64,000 bases of DNA from Inonotus obliquus. Taxonomy: Eukaryota > Basidiomycota > Agaricomycetes > Hymenochaetales > Hymenochaetaceae. A model generated the notes under the pieces. The model was not told the origin of the DNA, did not search any database, and saw only the letters and a list, made by a program, of their open reading frames with translations. Positions within the stretch are counted from its first letter, which is position 1. Each line of letters begins with the position of its first letter. This document shows positions 53,390-64,000 of this stretch, one piece after another. The translations under genes were made by a program, and so were the position numbers. The DNA lies in the NCBI GenBank assembly GCA_032164295.1, contig JAJHTX010000006.1, positions 2,852,001-2,916,000 of the forward strand. Reading direction: 5' to 3'.

Positions 53390-55803
53390 CAGCTGTTTGC
53401 AAAAACATTTGCAGTCAGCCCTTATGTGCTTTTTTTTAACACGCGTCAGGCCTTCAAAGGTCGAAAACGGACTAATCGGCCATTTTCTCTGTCAATACTG
53501 CACATAAAACTCTGATATAAACACGTAAAAAATGTACTCGAAAGCACACTTCTAACAGTGTAAAAATGTCTCAGAAATGTGATGTGTGCATGACAGAACA
53601 AGAAATACAATTGCATCAAGTATGTACCTCACCTCCTTCTTCAGGCAATACAAAGCTTGTAACTCACTGAATACTGCATGCGAAAACATGATATAACCGC
53701 ATAAAAAATACACTCGAAAATGTGCTTCCATACATGCTACTATCTTGCAAATTTATTGTGCATAGGCCTCAGCAGAAAGGAAACAGTCTTACAGGTATCG
53801 GTTATCACAATGCTCCCCGCAGACTGCACCAGTCATTGCCATCAACTAGATTGTCTGAGTCAACAAAATTGTCTCTACCTGGCATGCATCTGGGCGATGG
53901 ATTTGGAAACTGCAAAAGGTTTCATTCATGTTTAAATATAATTGTTGCAGTAGCCCTTAATATTGCTATTCCAATCACCTATATAAAGAATCAATTTTAC
54001 TTAACAGTTTGCGTCAAGACGGAGGCAGTTATACATGGTAGGATGTGCAAGGAATATTATGAAGCTACCTTGCCAGGATAAGCGGAACATACTGTAACGT
54101 CTGATCCAGAGAACAGGGCCCGACGACAACCTCCTCATAGTTCATCTGCTACAAATACGGTCTGGCCCAGCTTGAGAAAGAAAGCCACATTAAGCAAGGT
54201 GCTCACAGTTGGTGAAGTTCAATGTGATATGTCATTGCAAGTATAAAGTTACAAGCCTCTGTAATGCATCCCAAGGCATTCCAATATGTCTTATCCTGTA
54301 GAAGCAGTGAGAATATAATGGGGTATAATTTACAACTTTCATACTTGCTGTGGACAGTTGCCCTCCTTTTCTCCTGAGGATCAGCCCGATAGTGAATGCA
54401 GCAAGAGTAACTTGCTATTCCATGTTTAGTGTTCTGTGGTCAATTCCACACCAACCATTGTGCGATCAGCGAGACTCCAGAAGTACAGACCGAGTTGCTT
54501 ATAAGGCCAGTTCACTATCTGTCTCTTTTATGGCTCCAGATCACATGACAAGTAAATCAGTGATCCCGTCAGATGCTGAGACAGTGAGAATGATTATTGC
54601 TGAGAGCATTGATCTCTTCGACATCCAGTGTCTGTGAAAACTTGTGAAAGAGGCCGAGGCTGAGGAAATACACTGGTTAAGTACATGCAATAGGGGTGGG
54701 GTTAGAAGGACGATCAATTAGCAAGCAAGACATGGCGTGTACATGTGCCTCTCAGGACACTTCGCTGTGCCACTCTCTCTACTCTACTACTGCTATTATC
54801 ATCATGACTCGCCGCTCAAGGCTTTCCGTCGACCTGAGAGAATGCATTGTGAAGATTCATGAACATGGGATTCGAGTCAGGCAGATTTCAGAATGGACAA
54901 GCATTTCAGAACATACATTGTACAATATCATTCAGAAGTACAATCACAAAGGGACTGTTTCAATGGAGGTCCTGAAGAACCGCAGAAGGCAGAGAGCATT
55001 AGATTACATCAATACAGAGGTGAGTCATTATGCTGAAGAGTCAACTTGCACCTTTTATACATGCTGTATAGTTCCTGCTCAGCTCATTGAGATACCAAAA
55101 TGACGTCTATTTGGATGAACTAAAGGATATGTTGCAACAGAGACGAGGACAAGACGTCTCAGAATCAACCATATATAGGGCATTAAGGCACGCAGGCTTC
55201 AGGCTGAAGAAGGTGGCTGCTTTATGTCAAGCTCAGGTAGTGCAGAATATGCTGACACTGTACGTTTCAGATCTCAAAGATGGCACTGGAACACAACAAA
55301 ACTCAATGTGCATATTATTAGGCTCAAATAGGATCTCATTACTCATCTGAGCAGCTGGTGTTCATGGACAAAAGTGCTTGTGATCACCAAACTTTTATCC
55401 GAAATCAAGCCTAGGCACTTAAGGGTAGACAAGCATGTCGGAAGCACTTCTTCACAAGAGGAAAGTGGTGAGTCGATCATTTGATTCCTTCAGACTGTCT
55501 AATATGCCTTCTATGCCTTTCGCATGCAGCTATTTATTGCTACTGGCAATCAGTCTTGATGGGATGGTTGACTGTGTGGTCGTCGAGAATGCATTCAATG
55601 CAAACCTCTTTGTGGAATTCATCACTGGTCTTCTGAACAAGATGGATCTATTCCCTGCACCAAGGTCCGTGATCGTGATAGATAACTGCTCAATACACAA
55701 GGCTTCTGAGATCCATCAGCTCATAGAGTCCAGATCAGCCTCATCCTTGTTATCTGCCTAATGTTGTTCTGATGTATACATAGAGGCATCAGACTGAAGT
55801 CTT
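53390..55803 (+). repeat. Left inverted arm of composite copy 2
   Basis: Inverted copy of 60607-63010. The outer 230 bases are only about 88 percent identical to the other arm, but from about 53621 to 55680 I find one mismatch in the parts compared by eye. Open frames at 53722-54081 and 54350-54637 are identical to those at 62320-62679 and 61764-62051. No separate gene is claimed for them. Confidence 0.9.
54804..55803 (+). pseudogene. IS630/mariner transposase, left arm of copy 2 (3' truncated)
   Basis: ATG at 54804 begins the first helix-turn-helix (SRLSVDLRECIVKIHEHG). A GTGAGT intron donor follows INTE near 55020. The second DNA-binding block is VYLDELKDMLQQRRGQ to RALRHAGFRLKKVA (55087-55350). 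The DDE core has DGMVDCVVVENAFNANLF and VIVIDNCSIHKASEIHQL (55680). Sequence departs from the right arm after about 55800, before the last catalytic Glu, so it cannot be active. The same cut occurs in copy 1. Confidence 0.83.
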
Positions 55804-56212
55804 TGGGGATTCAAACTACAATCCGGTCATTCTGTATCTTCTACTAGTGCACCTGTAATATAGTAGCTGATTTGTCACTTGTACCTGTCTAAATTCTACC
55901 GTTTCTTTGTATTCTGCCTACATTGTCCTTTGCAAAGTGGAGGACAGAAGCTGCCAGTCCATAGCTGACTTGTACATCATCTTGTGCGACCATGCCGAGT
56001 AGATCTGACACTGACAGTTGTGCAAGCACCAGGTCAACCCATAGATAACCATTCTTCTTCAACACATCAGCAAATACCATATAGTTGCACTGGTCTCGAC
56101 CTCGTTCTCTGTCATCCTCACAAGTCTTCAACCATATGTCAACCAGGGGATAGTTTCGGATTTTGTATAGCGGAGATGCACTTGTTCTTCTATGCCTTTC
56201 AGGTCTATGCGA
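55804..56212 (-). other. Region between left arm and left cargo gene, copy 2
   Basis: A minus-strand open segment at 55889-56131 (MKTCEDDRERGRDQCNYM at its start) may be a final exon of the left cargo gene. Domain unknown. Colinear with 1861-2209. Confidence 0.35.
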
Positions 56213-57851
56213 TCATCTGCAGTAGCCATGCTGCTCCCTCGAGGACGAACTATTGCTGTATACCTTCCGATGGCGACAATTTCTGACATACAAGCGGCAA
56301 GGACTGCAGTACTGACGATGCTTGTGACCACCTCTATAGGACTCAGGAGAACACCGTTCTGAGTGTCGGTAACTTCTCCGTGATCTGCTCCTCTCTTGTC
56401 TCACTCTCAGAGTGGATTCAGATTCACTATCACTACAGTCACTGCTCAATAAACTAGACTGTCTCCGATTGTTTCCTGATTCAGATGATCTCTGTGCATG
56501 TCTTGCCTCATTGTTAGAGTCCTGATTATTGTTGGCACATTGCTTTCTTCCCTGGTGGCTTTACACGGTCCATCAACTTCGGTTGAGTAGGGATCTCTCA
56601 GGATGTCACACCTGGTGTATCAGCCAACTGTGTCATTATTAAAATACTACTGGGCAGAAAATCTTGAACATCAGAACTTACAATTAGTCGAGCATGATCA
56701 GCATAATTCATTATATTATAATGTATATGCTTGCCGTTATAGTGGACCAGACAGATGTCCTGTGGGTGCTTGTTGCATACAAGATTTCTCTTGATTTCGT
56801 TTATAGTAGAGCCAAGAATCTCCTTCTGGTTCATCTTCTTTTACTGATTTGTAGTTGGAGCAGTCGTGATCAGCTTTGTTGCATTTGCTGCATTGAAACA
56901 TTTCGGACCATTCTGCGTAATGATGTATTATCATATCAGATATGCGCAGTAATTTGACGAAGGAGAGGAAAAATCACTGTTTCGTCGTTCATGTTGTGAA
57001 TAATAACCTCACAAGTGATATTTGGCTTCTTCTTCTTTTTCTGTTCTGTAATATACTCCTCAATGCCTCTCGCTATTTCATCAAGCTCTTCTTTGGAATA
57101 CAAATAACATGGTGTCACCTTCTGGGCAGTGGTCTTCTTGAACTAAGGGGCAGTGTAACCAAGTGAAACAGAGATGTAATGACATTGAAGGATTTCTGCA
57201 ACATTCCTGCAAACATCATGGAGAGCATCCAATGAGCCAATTGCCAATCTCCGTAAACTATATCCATCATTGACTAGAGCTGTAAAAGGAGTGTGTCGTT
57301 TAAATACATTGCTGGCAGGTTGACATCTATCTTAGGCAGGCGCGGATGTCACGATATCATTTCTGCCACCTAGTAAACTACTAAGTCATACAAATACATC
57401 TCTAGAATGGCTTGTACATACCAGGAGAGAGTTCTGAATCAAAGAAAGTTATTGATCCCTCTCAATAAGTAGGGTCTGCTTCCACATCTTCAATAATATT
57501 CACAATATCTACTTGTAATGGTTCTTCTTGCTCTTCATCCTCTTTATAAATGAGGGTAAGATCGCAATGAGCACCTATAACTTGAGGTTCAACCTGAAAA
57601 AAAAAATGTCTATTAGACTGGCATTTTCGTAGCTGGGTAACTATCTAAACCTCTTTCTCAGTATTTTCAATGGGCTTTTTAGAGTGTCCCCACTTTGGTG
57701 GGTTTTCAGGTCGGGATCCTTTTCTCTTTGTAGCCCTGGCCTTTACCACTGTAGCATTGGGCTTTGCGGCCGCCCTCGTTTTTCGTACTGCTTTGCCTCT
57801 GCAGGCCACAGATGCCTGCTCTAGCAGATTATTTCTCTTCCTAGGAGTCAT
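56213..57851 (-). pseudogene. Left cargo gene of composite element, copy 2 (function unknown)
   Basis: ATG at 57851 starts a basic N-terminus (MTPRKRNNLLEQASVACRG, then KARATKRKGSRPE). An intron runs from a GTTTAG donor to a TTTTTTCAG acceptor near 57600. The next exon is acidic (HCDLTLIYKEDEEQEE) with a TGA where copy 1 has CAA. Further in are LVNDGYSLRRLAIGSLDALH, then KEELDEIARGIEEYITEQ followed by five Lys (56990). A Cys/His cluster CSKCNKADHDC (56890) resembles a zinc knuckle with shortened spacing. The C-terminal part is Arg/Ser-rich (RSRRSYRHSERCSPESY, 56213-56449). An RNA- or DNA-binding structural role is a guess. It is broken by several stops and frame changes. Confidence 0.55.
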
Positions 57852-58294
57852 CGTGATGTTGAGGGGAAAAAAAAGAAAGGATGGCAAAGGTGGTTTCCGA
57901 AATGACATGACAATATTTTCTCATGTTTCAATAGCAATTTTTGCTACTTTAAGAATGCTCTTTTACGTACTCAAATTTCTGCATCTTTCGTACTTCTTAC
58001 AGTACTTGCATGTTCACCGACAACTGATTGTTTGGTTGCACATATACATGTACATACAGTATGGTGCATGCCAAGCATCTAGTGCATCAGGGTACACCTT
58101 CTCACGGGGCAGAACAGGTAGAACAGGAACCTTGATAAGCTACTAGTTCTCTATTCCCATTCTCATTGCCACCCATCACATCAGTCTAGCTTTTGCATCC
58201 TGCACAGTTTTATAGGTATGTGAGCTTCCTCTTGACATTGACATGTATGTTGAATGCTAGTATAGCATATCGGTCTCAGCAGGAAGAAGAGAAG
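57852..58294. promoter_or_regulatory. Divergent intergenic region between the two cargo genes, copy 2
   Basis: This separates the start codons of the two divergent genes. It includes CATGTTCACCGACAACTG at 58009, the empty counterpart of the Gypsy-1 site in copy 1, and a probable 5' intron of the right gene (GTATGTGAGC at 58215 to TGCTAG at 58260). No defined promoter element was recognised. Confidence 0.5.
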
Positions 58295-60292
58295 ATGGCT
58301 ACTTCAGGTTTGATCGTTATCAATGTCGGTGGGGACAGGTCTAATTGCTCGATCAACAGCCCAGCAGATGCTTCCAGCAGGAAGGGAGGTTCCCAGAAAG
58401 CCACAGTCCCCAAGCCCACACCTGAGCCCGATAGCAACAAATGACAACAATTGTATATGTCTCAACCTTACTTATAGCCTAGATCTGGTCCTTATATATT
58501 CTCAGCGGATGACACCAAGGAACTAAAGGAATAGGCAGACAATGCTCAAAAATGCCTAGCCCAGGAGAAGGAAATGAGTGTCATTGACTCTCTGCTCGTG
58601 ACGATAATCGGCAAGTTGGATGCCCAGAACAAGGCACATAAAGAAACTCAGGTCGAGTTAGAGAAACTTAAGAGGAAGCAGGAGGATTCAGCTACCAGAC
58701 ATGAATTGAACGAAGTAAGGTCAAGGAACAATACTGTTGGAATTCAGCTTGCAGAGAGTGTGCTCAATCTGGAAGAGATGATCTTGATGAATGTGAGTTT
58801 CATGTGACGAGTGATAACTGTGCAAATAACATATTTTTAGGACATTGTCAGAAGTGACTATATATTCTATCGTAACTTCTCTAACAATATTATGTGCACT
58901 ATTTACAATGGCACCTGTGCAGTCCTGTCGATGATGTTTGTTGCTGAAACTGGAATCAAGCTACTGCAGCAAGTGTTCCTCCCAACAGGCAGATTCTACA
59001 AAGAGACATTTTAGAAGTAGTGACTTGCATACTTGGATTTAAACCCGCTGCTGCAGAAGGAGAAAGAGGTCAAATCATGGCACAATGCAAAGCTAAAGTC
59101 ATTGCAGGAACATATATCTTATGCAGCAACTATAGAGCGGTCGCCAACGCGAGACCAACTTTGGCAAGTTTTGACTTTCATGCTTCGAGATACCAAGAAA
59201 CCACTCAAGGACAAAATCCAGAAAGAGGTTGAGGGTCTCAAAGCTGAGCAGGCAGAGAATAATTGATACAATGACAAAGCAGCAGGGTATTGGAAAAAAC
59301 TTACCGACAAGCACAATATTGATCCCACTGGTAACCTTTTGAAAGTAGATGATGTTAAAGTAGTGCCAATTGATCCCAAGGACAATAGACAGCTCAATGA
59401 CATTATCACTGATTGTGACATCTTGAATGGCTTCTAACTTTTAACGGAACACGATAAAGACACTTACAAGACATGAACGTACTATAAATTCCACATTAAG
59501 GAAGCATAAGGGACGGCTAATAACATTGGCAATTGTAAGGTGCAACTCGCTAAATTAGAGAGTATCTACTACTTGATGTCGTGAGCTTTTACGATTCTAG
59601 AGGATGATAACTTGATACAGTTCTTCCTTACTGATCGCTCGCACATCTTTAGGATCTTAGGAAACCTTTCCGCTCATCCACATGACAGTTTCAAGAAGAC
59701 AATGTAGGCTATAGAGCAGATCGATCTGAGACTTCAAAACTTCGAAGCTCATGACAGAGAAGCGAGGTTTCATACCAGTAGTGCCAAACAGAAAATGGCA
59801 ATGCTTACCATAGCATACAAGAAGCACCGGCCAGCCGATATAAACGATTTCATCTTTTACCCGCTCGAAGTTGCGGAGGGGATTTGGTATGGGATTCCAG
59901 AGGAAACTCGGAGATTATTGGCCCCATCATTGGAAATCTTCTCCCACAAAGGAACAGTCAAGATTGTTCCAAGACTGGAAGACAGTTATTTCGATAAGAA
60001 GGCTTCTGAGAATGTCAGCACATCTATTGGTAGCTTCGCTCCTTCAACGTCAGCAATACAGACAACCCCTCTTCTGACAACTACCTTTGCGAGTCAAAAT
60101 CCATTCAACGTGCTGAGCAGTGCAGAGAGTGGAGATTTTGATTCTAACATGGCAGAAGGTTCAAATTCAGATTCAGGGACATTGCCAAGCCCACCGCTGT
60201 CACAAACCCTGATGAGTGGCAAGGACAAGGGCAAGAGTGCATGGGTGAATATGTTAGACAAGAAAGCGAGCGGAAGCAAAAAGAGAAAGTAG
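58295..60292 (+). pseudogene. Right cargo gene of composite element, copy 2 (function unknown)
   Basis: ATG at 58295. The first exon is Ser/Pro-rich (SINSPADASSRKGG). A later coiled-coil-like block holds KLDAQNKAHKETQVELEKLK (58610-58690). An intron with donor GTGAGTTTC (58794) and acceptor TTTTTAG (58840) leads to DYIFYRNFSNN. A helical core continues at 59033-59266 (LQEHISYAATIERSPTRDQ) and beyond (WKKLTDKHNIDPTGNLLKVD). The last open block, 59795-60292, has EVAEGIWYGIPEETRRLL, a Ser/Thr/Pro-rich stretch and a basic C-terminus ending SGSKKRK, a likely nuclear localisation signal. At least eight in-frame stops separate the blocks; several are intact codons in copy 1 (TGG, CAG, CAA). About 600 codons in all. 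No known family recognised; not a transposase by motif. Confidence 0.6.
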
Positions 60293-60499
60293 TTTGTTCC
60301 TTTCCTGTAAATTCAGACCTAGACCTATGTCACTTATGTGTTTCTTCTTGTACCAATAGAATTATATGACTCACTCTGATCAACAAAACAAAATCCTATT
60401 TTAAACACAACATACATTGTATCCTGAGTGTCAAAAGAATGACTGACAGTCTCTAAAAGTGACACAATAAGACTGAATATATAGTTGCTCAATAATTGA

Positions 60500-61597
60500 T
60501 TAGTCTCCTTGCATCTGCAAGCTATGTCTCTGAAGTTTTGTCTTTATAAGTGAGAAGGCAAGCTCAATGGAATTGTAGTCCGGTGAGTATGAAGGGAGAA
60601 ACTCCTGTCTGACGCCCCTATGCATACATCAGAACAACATTGGGCAGATAACAAGGATGAGGCTGACCTAGACTCTATGAGCTGATGGATCTCAGAAGCC
60701 TTGTGTATTGAGCAGTTGTCCATCACGATCACGGACCTTGGTGCAGGGAATAGATCCATCTTGTTCAGAAGACCAGTGATGAATTCCACAAAGAGGTTTG
60801 CATTGAATGCATTCTCGACGACCACACAGTCAACCATCCCATCAAGACTGATTGCCAGTAGCAATAAATAGCTGCATGCGAAAGGCATAGAAGGCATATT
60901 AGACAGTCTGAAGGAATCAAATGATCGACTCACCACTTTCCTCTTGTGAAGAAGTGCTTCCGACATGCTTGTCTACCCTTAAGTGCCTAGGCTTGATTTC
61001 GGATAAAAGTTTGGTGATCACAAGCACTTTTGTCCATGAACACCAGCTGCTCAGATGAGTAATGAGATCCTATTTGAGCCTAATAATATGCACATTGAGT
61101 TTTGTTGTGTTCCAGTGCCATCTTTGAGATCTGAAACGTACAGTGTCAGCATATTCTGCACTACCTGAGCTTGACATAAAGCAGCCACCTTCTTCAGCCT
61201 GAAGCCTGCGTGCCTTAATGCCCTATATATGGTTGATTCTGAGACGTCTTGTCCTCGTCTCTGTTGCAACATATCCTTTAGTTCATCCAAATAGACGTCA
61301 TTTTGGTATCTCAATGAGCTGAGCAGGAACTATACAGCATGTATAAAAGGTGCAAGTTGACTCTTCAGCATAATGACTCACCTCTGTATTGATGTAATCT
61401 AATGCTCTCTGCCTTCTGCGGTTCTTCAGGACCTCCATTGAAACAGTCCCTTTGTGATTGTACTTCTGAATGATATTGTACAATGTATGTTCTGAAATGC
61501 TTGTCCATTCTGAAATCTGCCTGACTCGAATCCCATGTTTATGAATCTTCACAATGCATTCTCTCAGGTCGACGGAAAGCCTTGAGCGGCGAGTCAT
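60500..61597 (-). pseudogene. IS630/mariner transposase, right arm of copy 2 (most complete)
   Basis: Reads from ATG at 61597. First helix-turn-helix with VKIHKHGIRVRQISEWTSIS. GTGAGT intron near 61380. Second DNA-binding block VYLDELKDMLQQRRG (61051-61314). DDE core at 60544-60966 with VIVMDNCSIHKASEIHQL keeping the second Asp. In a shifted frame follow FLPSYSPDYNSIELAFSLIK (60560-60610), the block with the third acidic residue, and a stop TAA at 60500. The first catalytic region near QLVFMDKSACD (61030) is recognisable. It lacks few parts but contains frame changes, some of which may be introns. Confidence 0.85.
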
Positions 61598-63010
61598 GAT
61601 GATAATAGCAGTAGTAGAGTAGAGAGAGTGGCACAGCGAAGTGTCCTGAGAGGCACATGTACACGCCATGTCTTGCTTGCTAATTGATCGTCCTTCTAAC
61701 CCCACCCCTATTGCATGTACTTAACCAGTGTATTTCCTCAGCCTCGGCCTCTTTCACAAGTTTTCACAGACACTGGATGTCGAAGAGATCAATGCTCTCA
61801 GCAATAATCATTCTCACTGTCTCAGCATCTGACGGGATCACTGATTTACTTGTCATGTGATCTGGAGCCATAAAAGAGACAGATAGTGAACTGGCCTTAT
61901 AAGCAACTCGGTCTGTACTTCTGGAGTCTCGCTGATCGCACAATGGTTGGTGTGGAATTGACCACAGAACACTAAACATGGAATAGCAAGTTACTCTTGC
62001 TGCATTCACTATCGGGCTGATCCTCAGGAGAAAAGGAGGGCAACTGTCCACAGCAAGTATGAAAGTTGTAAATTATACCCCATTATATTCTCACTGCTTC
62101 TACAGGATAAGACATATTGGAATGCCTTGGGATGCATTACAGAGGCTTGTAACTTTATACTTGCAATGACATATCACATTGAACTTCACCAACTGTGAGC
62201 ACCTTGCTTAATGTGGCTTTCTTTCTCAAGCTGGGCCAGACCGTATTTGTAGCAGATGAACTATGAGGAGGTTGTCGTCGGGCCCTGTTCTCTGGATCAG
62301 ACGTTACAGTATGTTCCGCTTATCCTGGCAAGGTAGCTTCATAATATTCCTTGCACATCCTACCATGTATAACTGCCTCCGTCTTGACGCAAACTGTTAA
62401 GTAAAATTGATTCTTTATATAGGTGATTGGAATAGCAATATTAAGGGCTACTGCAACAATTATATTTAAACATGAATGAAACCTTTTGCAGTTTCCAAAT
62501 CCATCGCCCAGATGCATGCCAGGTAGAGACAATTTTGTTGACTCAGACAATCTAGTTGATGGCAATGACTGGTGCAGTCTGCGGGGAGCATTGTGATAAC
62601 CGATACCTGTAAGACTGTTTCCTTTCTGCTGAGGCCTATGCACAATAAATTTGCAAGATAGTAGCATGTATGGAAGCACATTTTCGAGTGTATTTTTTAT
62701 GCGGTTATATCATGTTTTCGCATGCAGTATTCAGTGAGTTACAAGCTTTGTATTGCCTGAAGAAGGAGGTGAGGTACATACTTGACGCAATTGTGTTTCT
62801 TGTTCCACCACACACACATCACATTTCTGAGACATTTTTACACCATTAGAAGCGTGCTTTCGAGTACAGTTTTTACGTGTTTATATCAGAGTTTTATGTG
62901 CAGTATTGACAGAGAAAATGGCTGATTAGTCTGTTTTTGACCTCTGAAGGCATGACGTGCATAAAAAAAAGCACGTGAGAACCAACTGTGAATGTTTCTG
63001 CAAACAGCTG
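60607..63010 (-). repeat. Right inverted arm of composite copy 2
   Basis: Inverted copy of 53390-55803. Ends CAAACAGCTG then TA. Contains two subterminal tandem units of about 179 bases (starting near 62671 and 62850). The transposase extends past the arm boundary to 60500. Confidence 0.9.
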
Positions 63011-64000
63011 TAATAACCTAAGCAATCCCAATATAAATTAGATACAGGAAAGGTTGAATGCAGTTACATGAGCACTATGATAGCCAATAATACCAGCAAC
63101 ACTGAGATCAGAAGTGTTATAGTACTATAGTATCCATAAATCAGCACACAAGATAACAGAGAAGCTACTTCAAGAGATACTGAAAGAAATAACATATACA
63201 GCAATAATAAAAGAACAATCAGACATAATGATTAGGAGACGATTCATCATAATGAATAACAAACCAAATACAACTATATATAAGGCTTATGGATAAGAAG
63301 TCGGATTACTCTCATACAATAATTATTACTTCCTAATGGCAATAGGAATACAGAATGTTGCTTCAAAAGAAGACAATCATAAATGCAATGTAACAGTACT
63401 GGACATTGATATTCTATACAGAAACAAATCTGAATATGTAGTAAGAGAGTCAGCCTTTAAGTAGACTGAGTATCTAGTCCGAAGGCTTAAGCAATTACTG
63501 ATAGGAGGAAGAACAGTTGTAGAAGTAAAGGAAGATCAACATAGAGGAATAATAAGGATCAAAGAAATCCAAGGTAGATTACTAGCAGATATAGCAGTAG
63601 CACCAGAATACGCTAGAGTGCAGCAGGTGATTAATAATATTGACACACCTAGGGCAATAACATTACTAAGATGACAAAGTGCAGGAACATAGACAGAGCC
63701 GATGCATATGTCTGTATGGCACATGACCTAAATATTACCAAGTATGGCAAAGTTTGCTTGACAGCTTTAATGCCGATCACATGGTATGAACCTTGACAAT
63801 GTAATGCACCACTAACACCAAATGAAGTGGTATAAAGCTAGGTGGGAGGAGAGAGAATACTAAGGAAAGGACTGGAAGGTAATGAAAGTATGACATAAGG
63901 TATTTAGAGTCATAAGAAAACAGATATGAGTGGAACTGATGTGAACAAGTCATAAAGCAATGCACAGCAGCTAGCATTAAGTATGATTAGGTCTAAAAGT
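63011..64000 (+). other. Unassigned, possibly decayed retroelement coding
   Basis: An A-rich plus strand. One frame at about 63370-63680 is open with two stops and encodes a Lys/Arg/Val-rich segment (RRLKQLLIGGRTVVEVKED, then GIIRIKEIQGRLLADIAVA). It looks protein-like, with alternating strands and charged turns, but I do not recognise it. No repeat boundary is visible except the composite TA target at 63011. Confidence 0.3.

Larger units (their letters stand above)
53390..63010. mobile_element. Composite mariner/IS630-bracketed element, copy 2 (complete, 9621 bases)
   Basis: Terminal CAGCTGTTTGCA repeats at both ends are flanked by TA (53388-53389 and 63011-63012). Inverted arms of about 2.4 kb (53390-55803 and 60607-63010) each carry an IS630/mariner transposase. 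Between them are a minus-strand cargo gene (56213-57851) and a plus-strand cargo gene (58295-60292), transcribed divergently from 57852-58294. No later insertion interrupts it. The layout resembles bacterial composite transposons with inverted insertion-sequence arms. Both transposases and the cargo contain stops, so this copy is likely inactive. Confidence 0.88.

Noticed and set aside
53722..54081. Identical 119-codon frames in both arms of copy 2 (also 62320-62679, 30404-30763) as a conserved gene
   Set aside because: Identity follows from the near-perfect arm tract. The copy 1 version differs freely at protein level, with no domain, so coding is not supported.
54350..54637. Frames at 347-577, 54350-54637, 29904-30134 and 61764-62051 as a gene
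   Set aside because: They occur only as part of the arm upstream of the transposase and show no recognised motif. They may be leader sequence.

Overview
The window is a dense nest of transposable elements, and I recognise no ordinary host gene in it. It is almost certainly fungal, most likely a mushroom-forming basidiomycete (Agaricomycetes). The reasons are the short introns with GTATGT/GTAAGT donors and YAG acceptors, the Ty3/Gypsy family whose reverse transcriptase reads FIDDLPIKGP with an LLGRPWQR protease, a chromodomain Gypsy, and IS630/mariner transposases with accessory genes. The species assignment is inference. Most genes are broken, largely by C-to-T or G-to-A transitions (CGA to TGA, CAG to TAG, TGG to TGA), which looks like RIP-like or methyl-cytosine decay.

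Layout. (1) 99-33739 is a large composite element, copy 1. Its left arm carries a mariner/IS630 transposase on +, two divergent cargo genes lie in the middle, and its right arm carries a second transposase on -. It is interrupted by Gypsy-1 (4012-18043), Gypsy-2 (20289-27268), a 1.08-kb foldback MITE (27387-28467) and a GGTACCG-rich insertion (about 30893-33537) that itself holds a TA-flanked MITE and a poly(A) retroposon. (2) 33740-36265 holds a strongly decayed Copia body, a tRNA-derived SINE candidate and an inverted Copia fragment. (3) 36266-40905 is a Copia element. (4) 40934-49702 is an old Gypsy-1-type solo LTR split by a two-gene mariner element (41738-48892). That element was in turn invaded by two foldback MITEs and a younger solo LTR. 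(5) 49703-53315 is a decayed third mariner relative plus two foldback MITEs, one nested inside the terminal repeat of the other. (6) 53390-63010 is composite element copy 2, uninterrupted, 9.6 kb, with TA target duplication and about 2.4-kb inverted arms. (7) 63011-64000 is unassigned.

The most interesting system is the composite element. Two IS630/mariner transposase copies in inverted orientation bracket a divergent pair of non-transposase genes, and two copies share this architecture, including the same 3' truncation of the left-arm transposase. Copy 2 also supplies the empty sites that prove the Gypsy-1 and MITE insertions into copy 1. The second notable system is the mariner element at 41738-48892, where a five-exon gene of unknown function sits convergent to the transposase. 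Excising the MITE from its first exon restores the reading frame across the junction.
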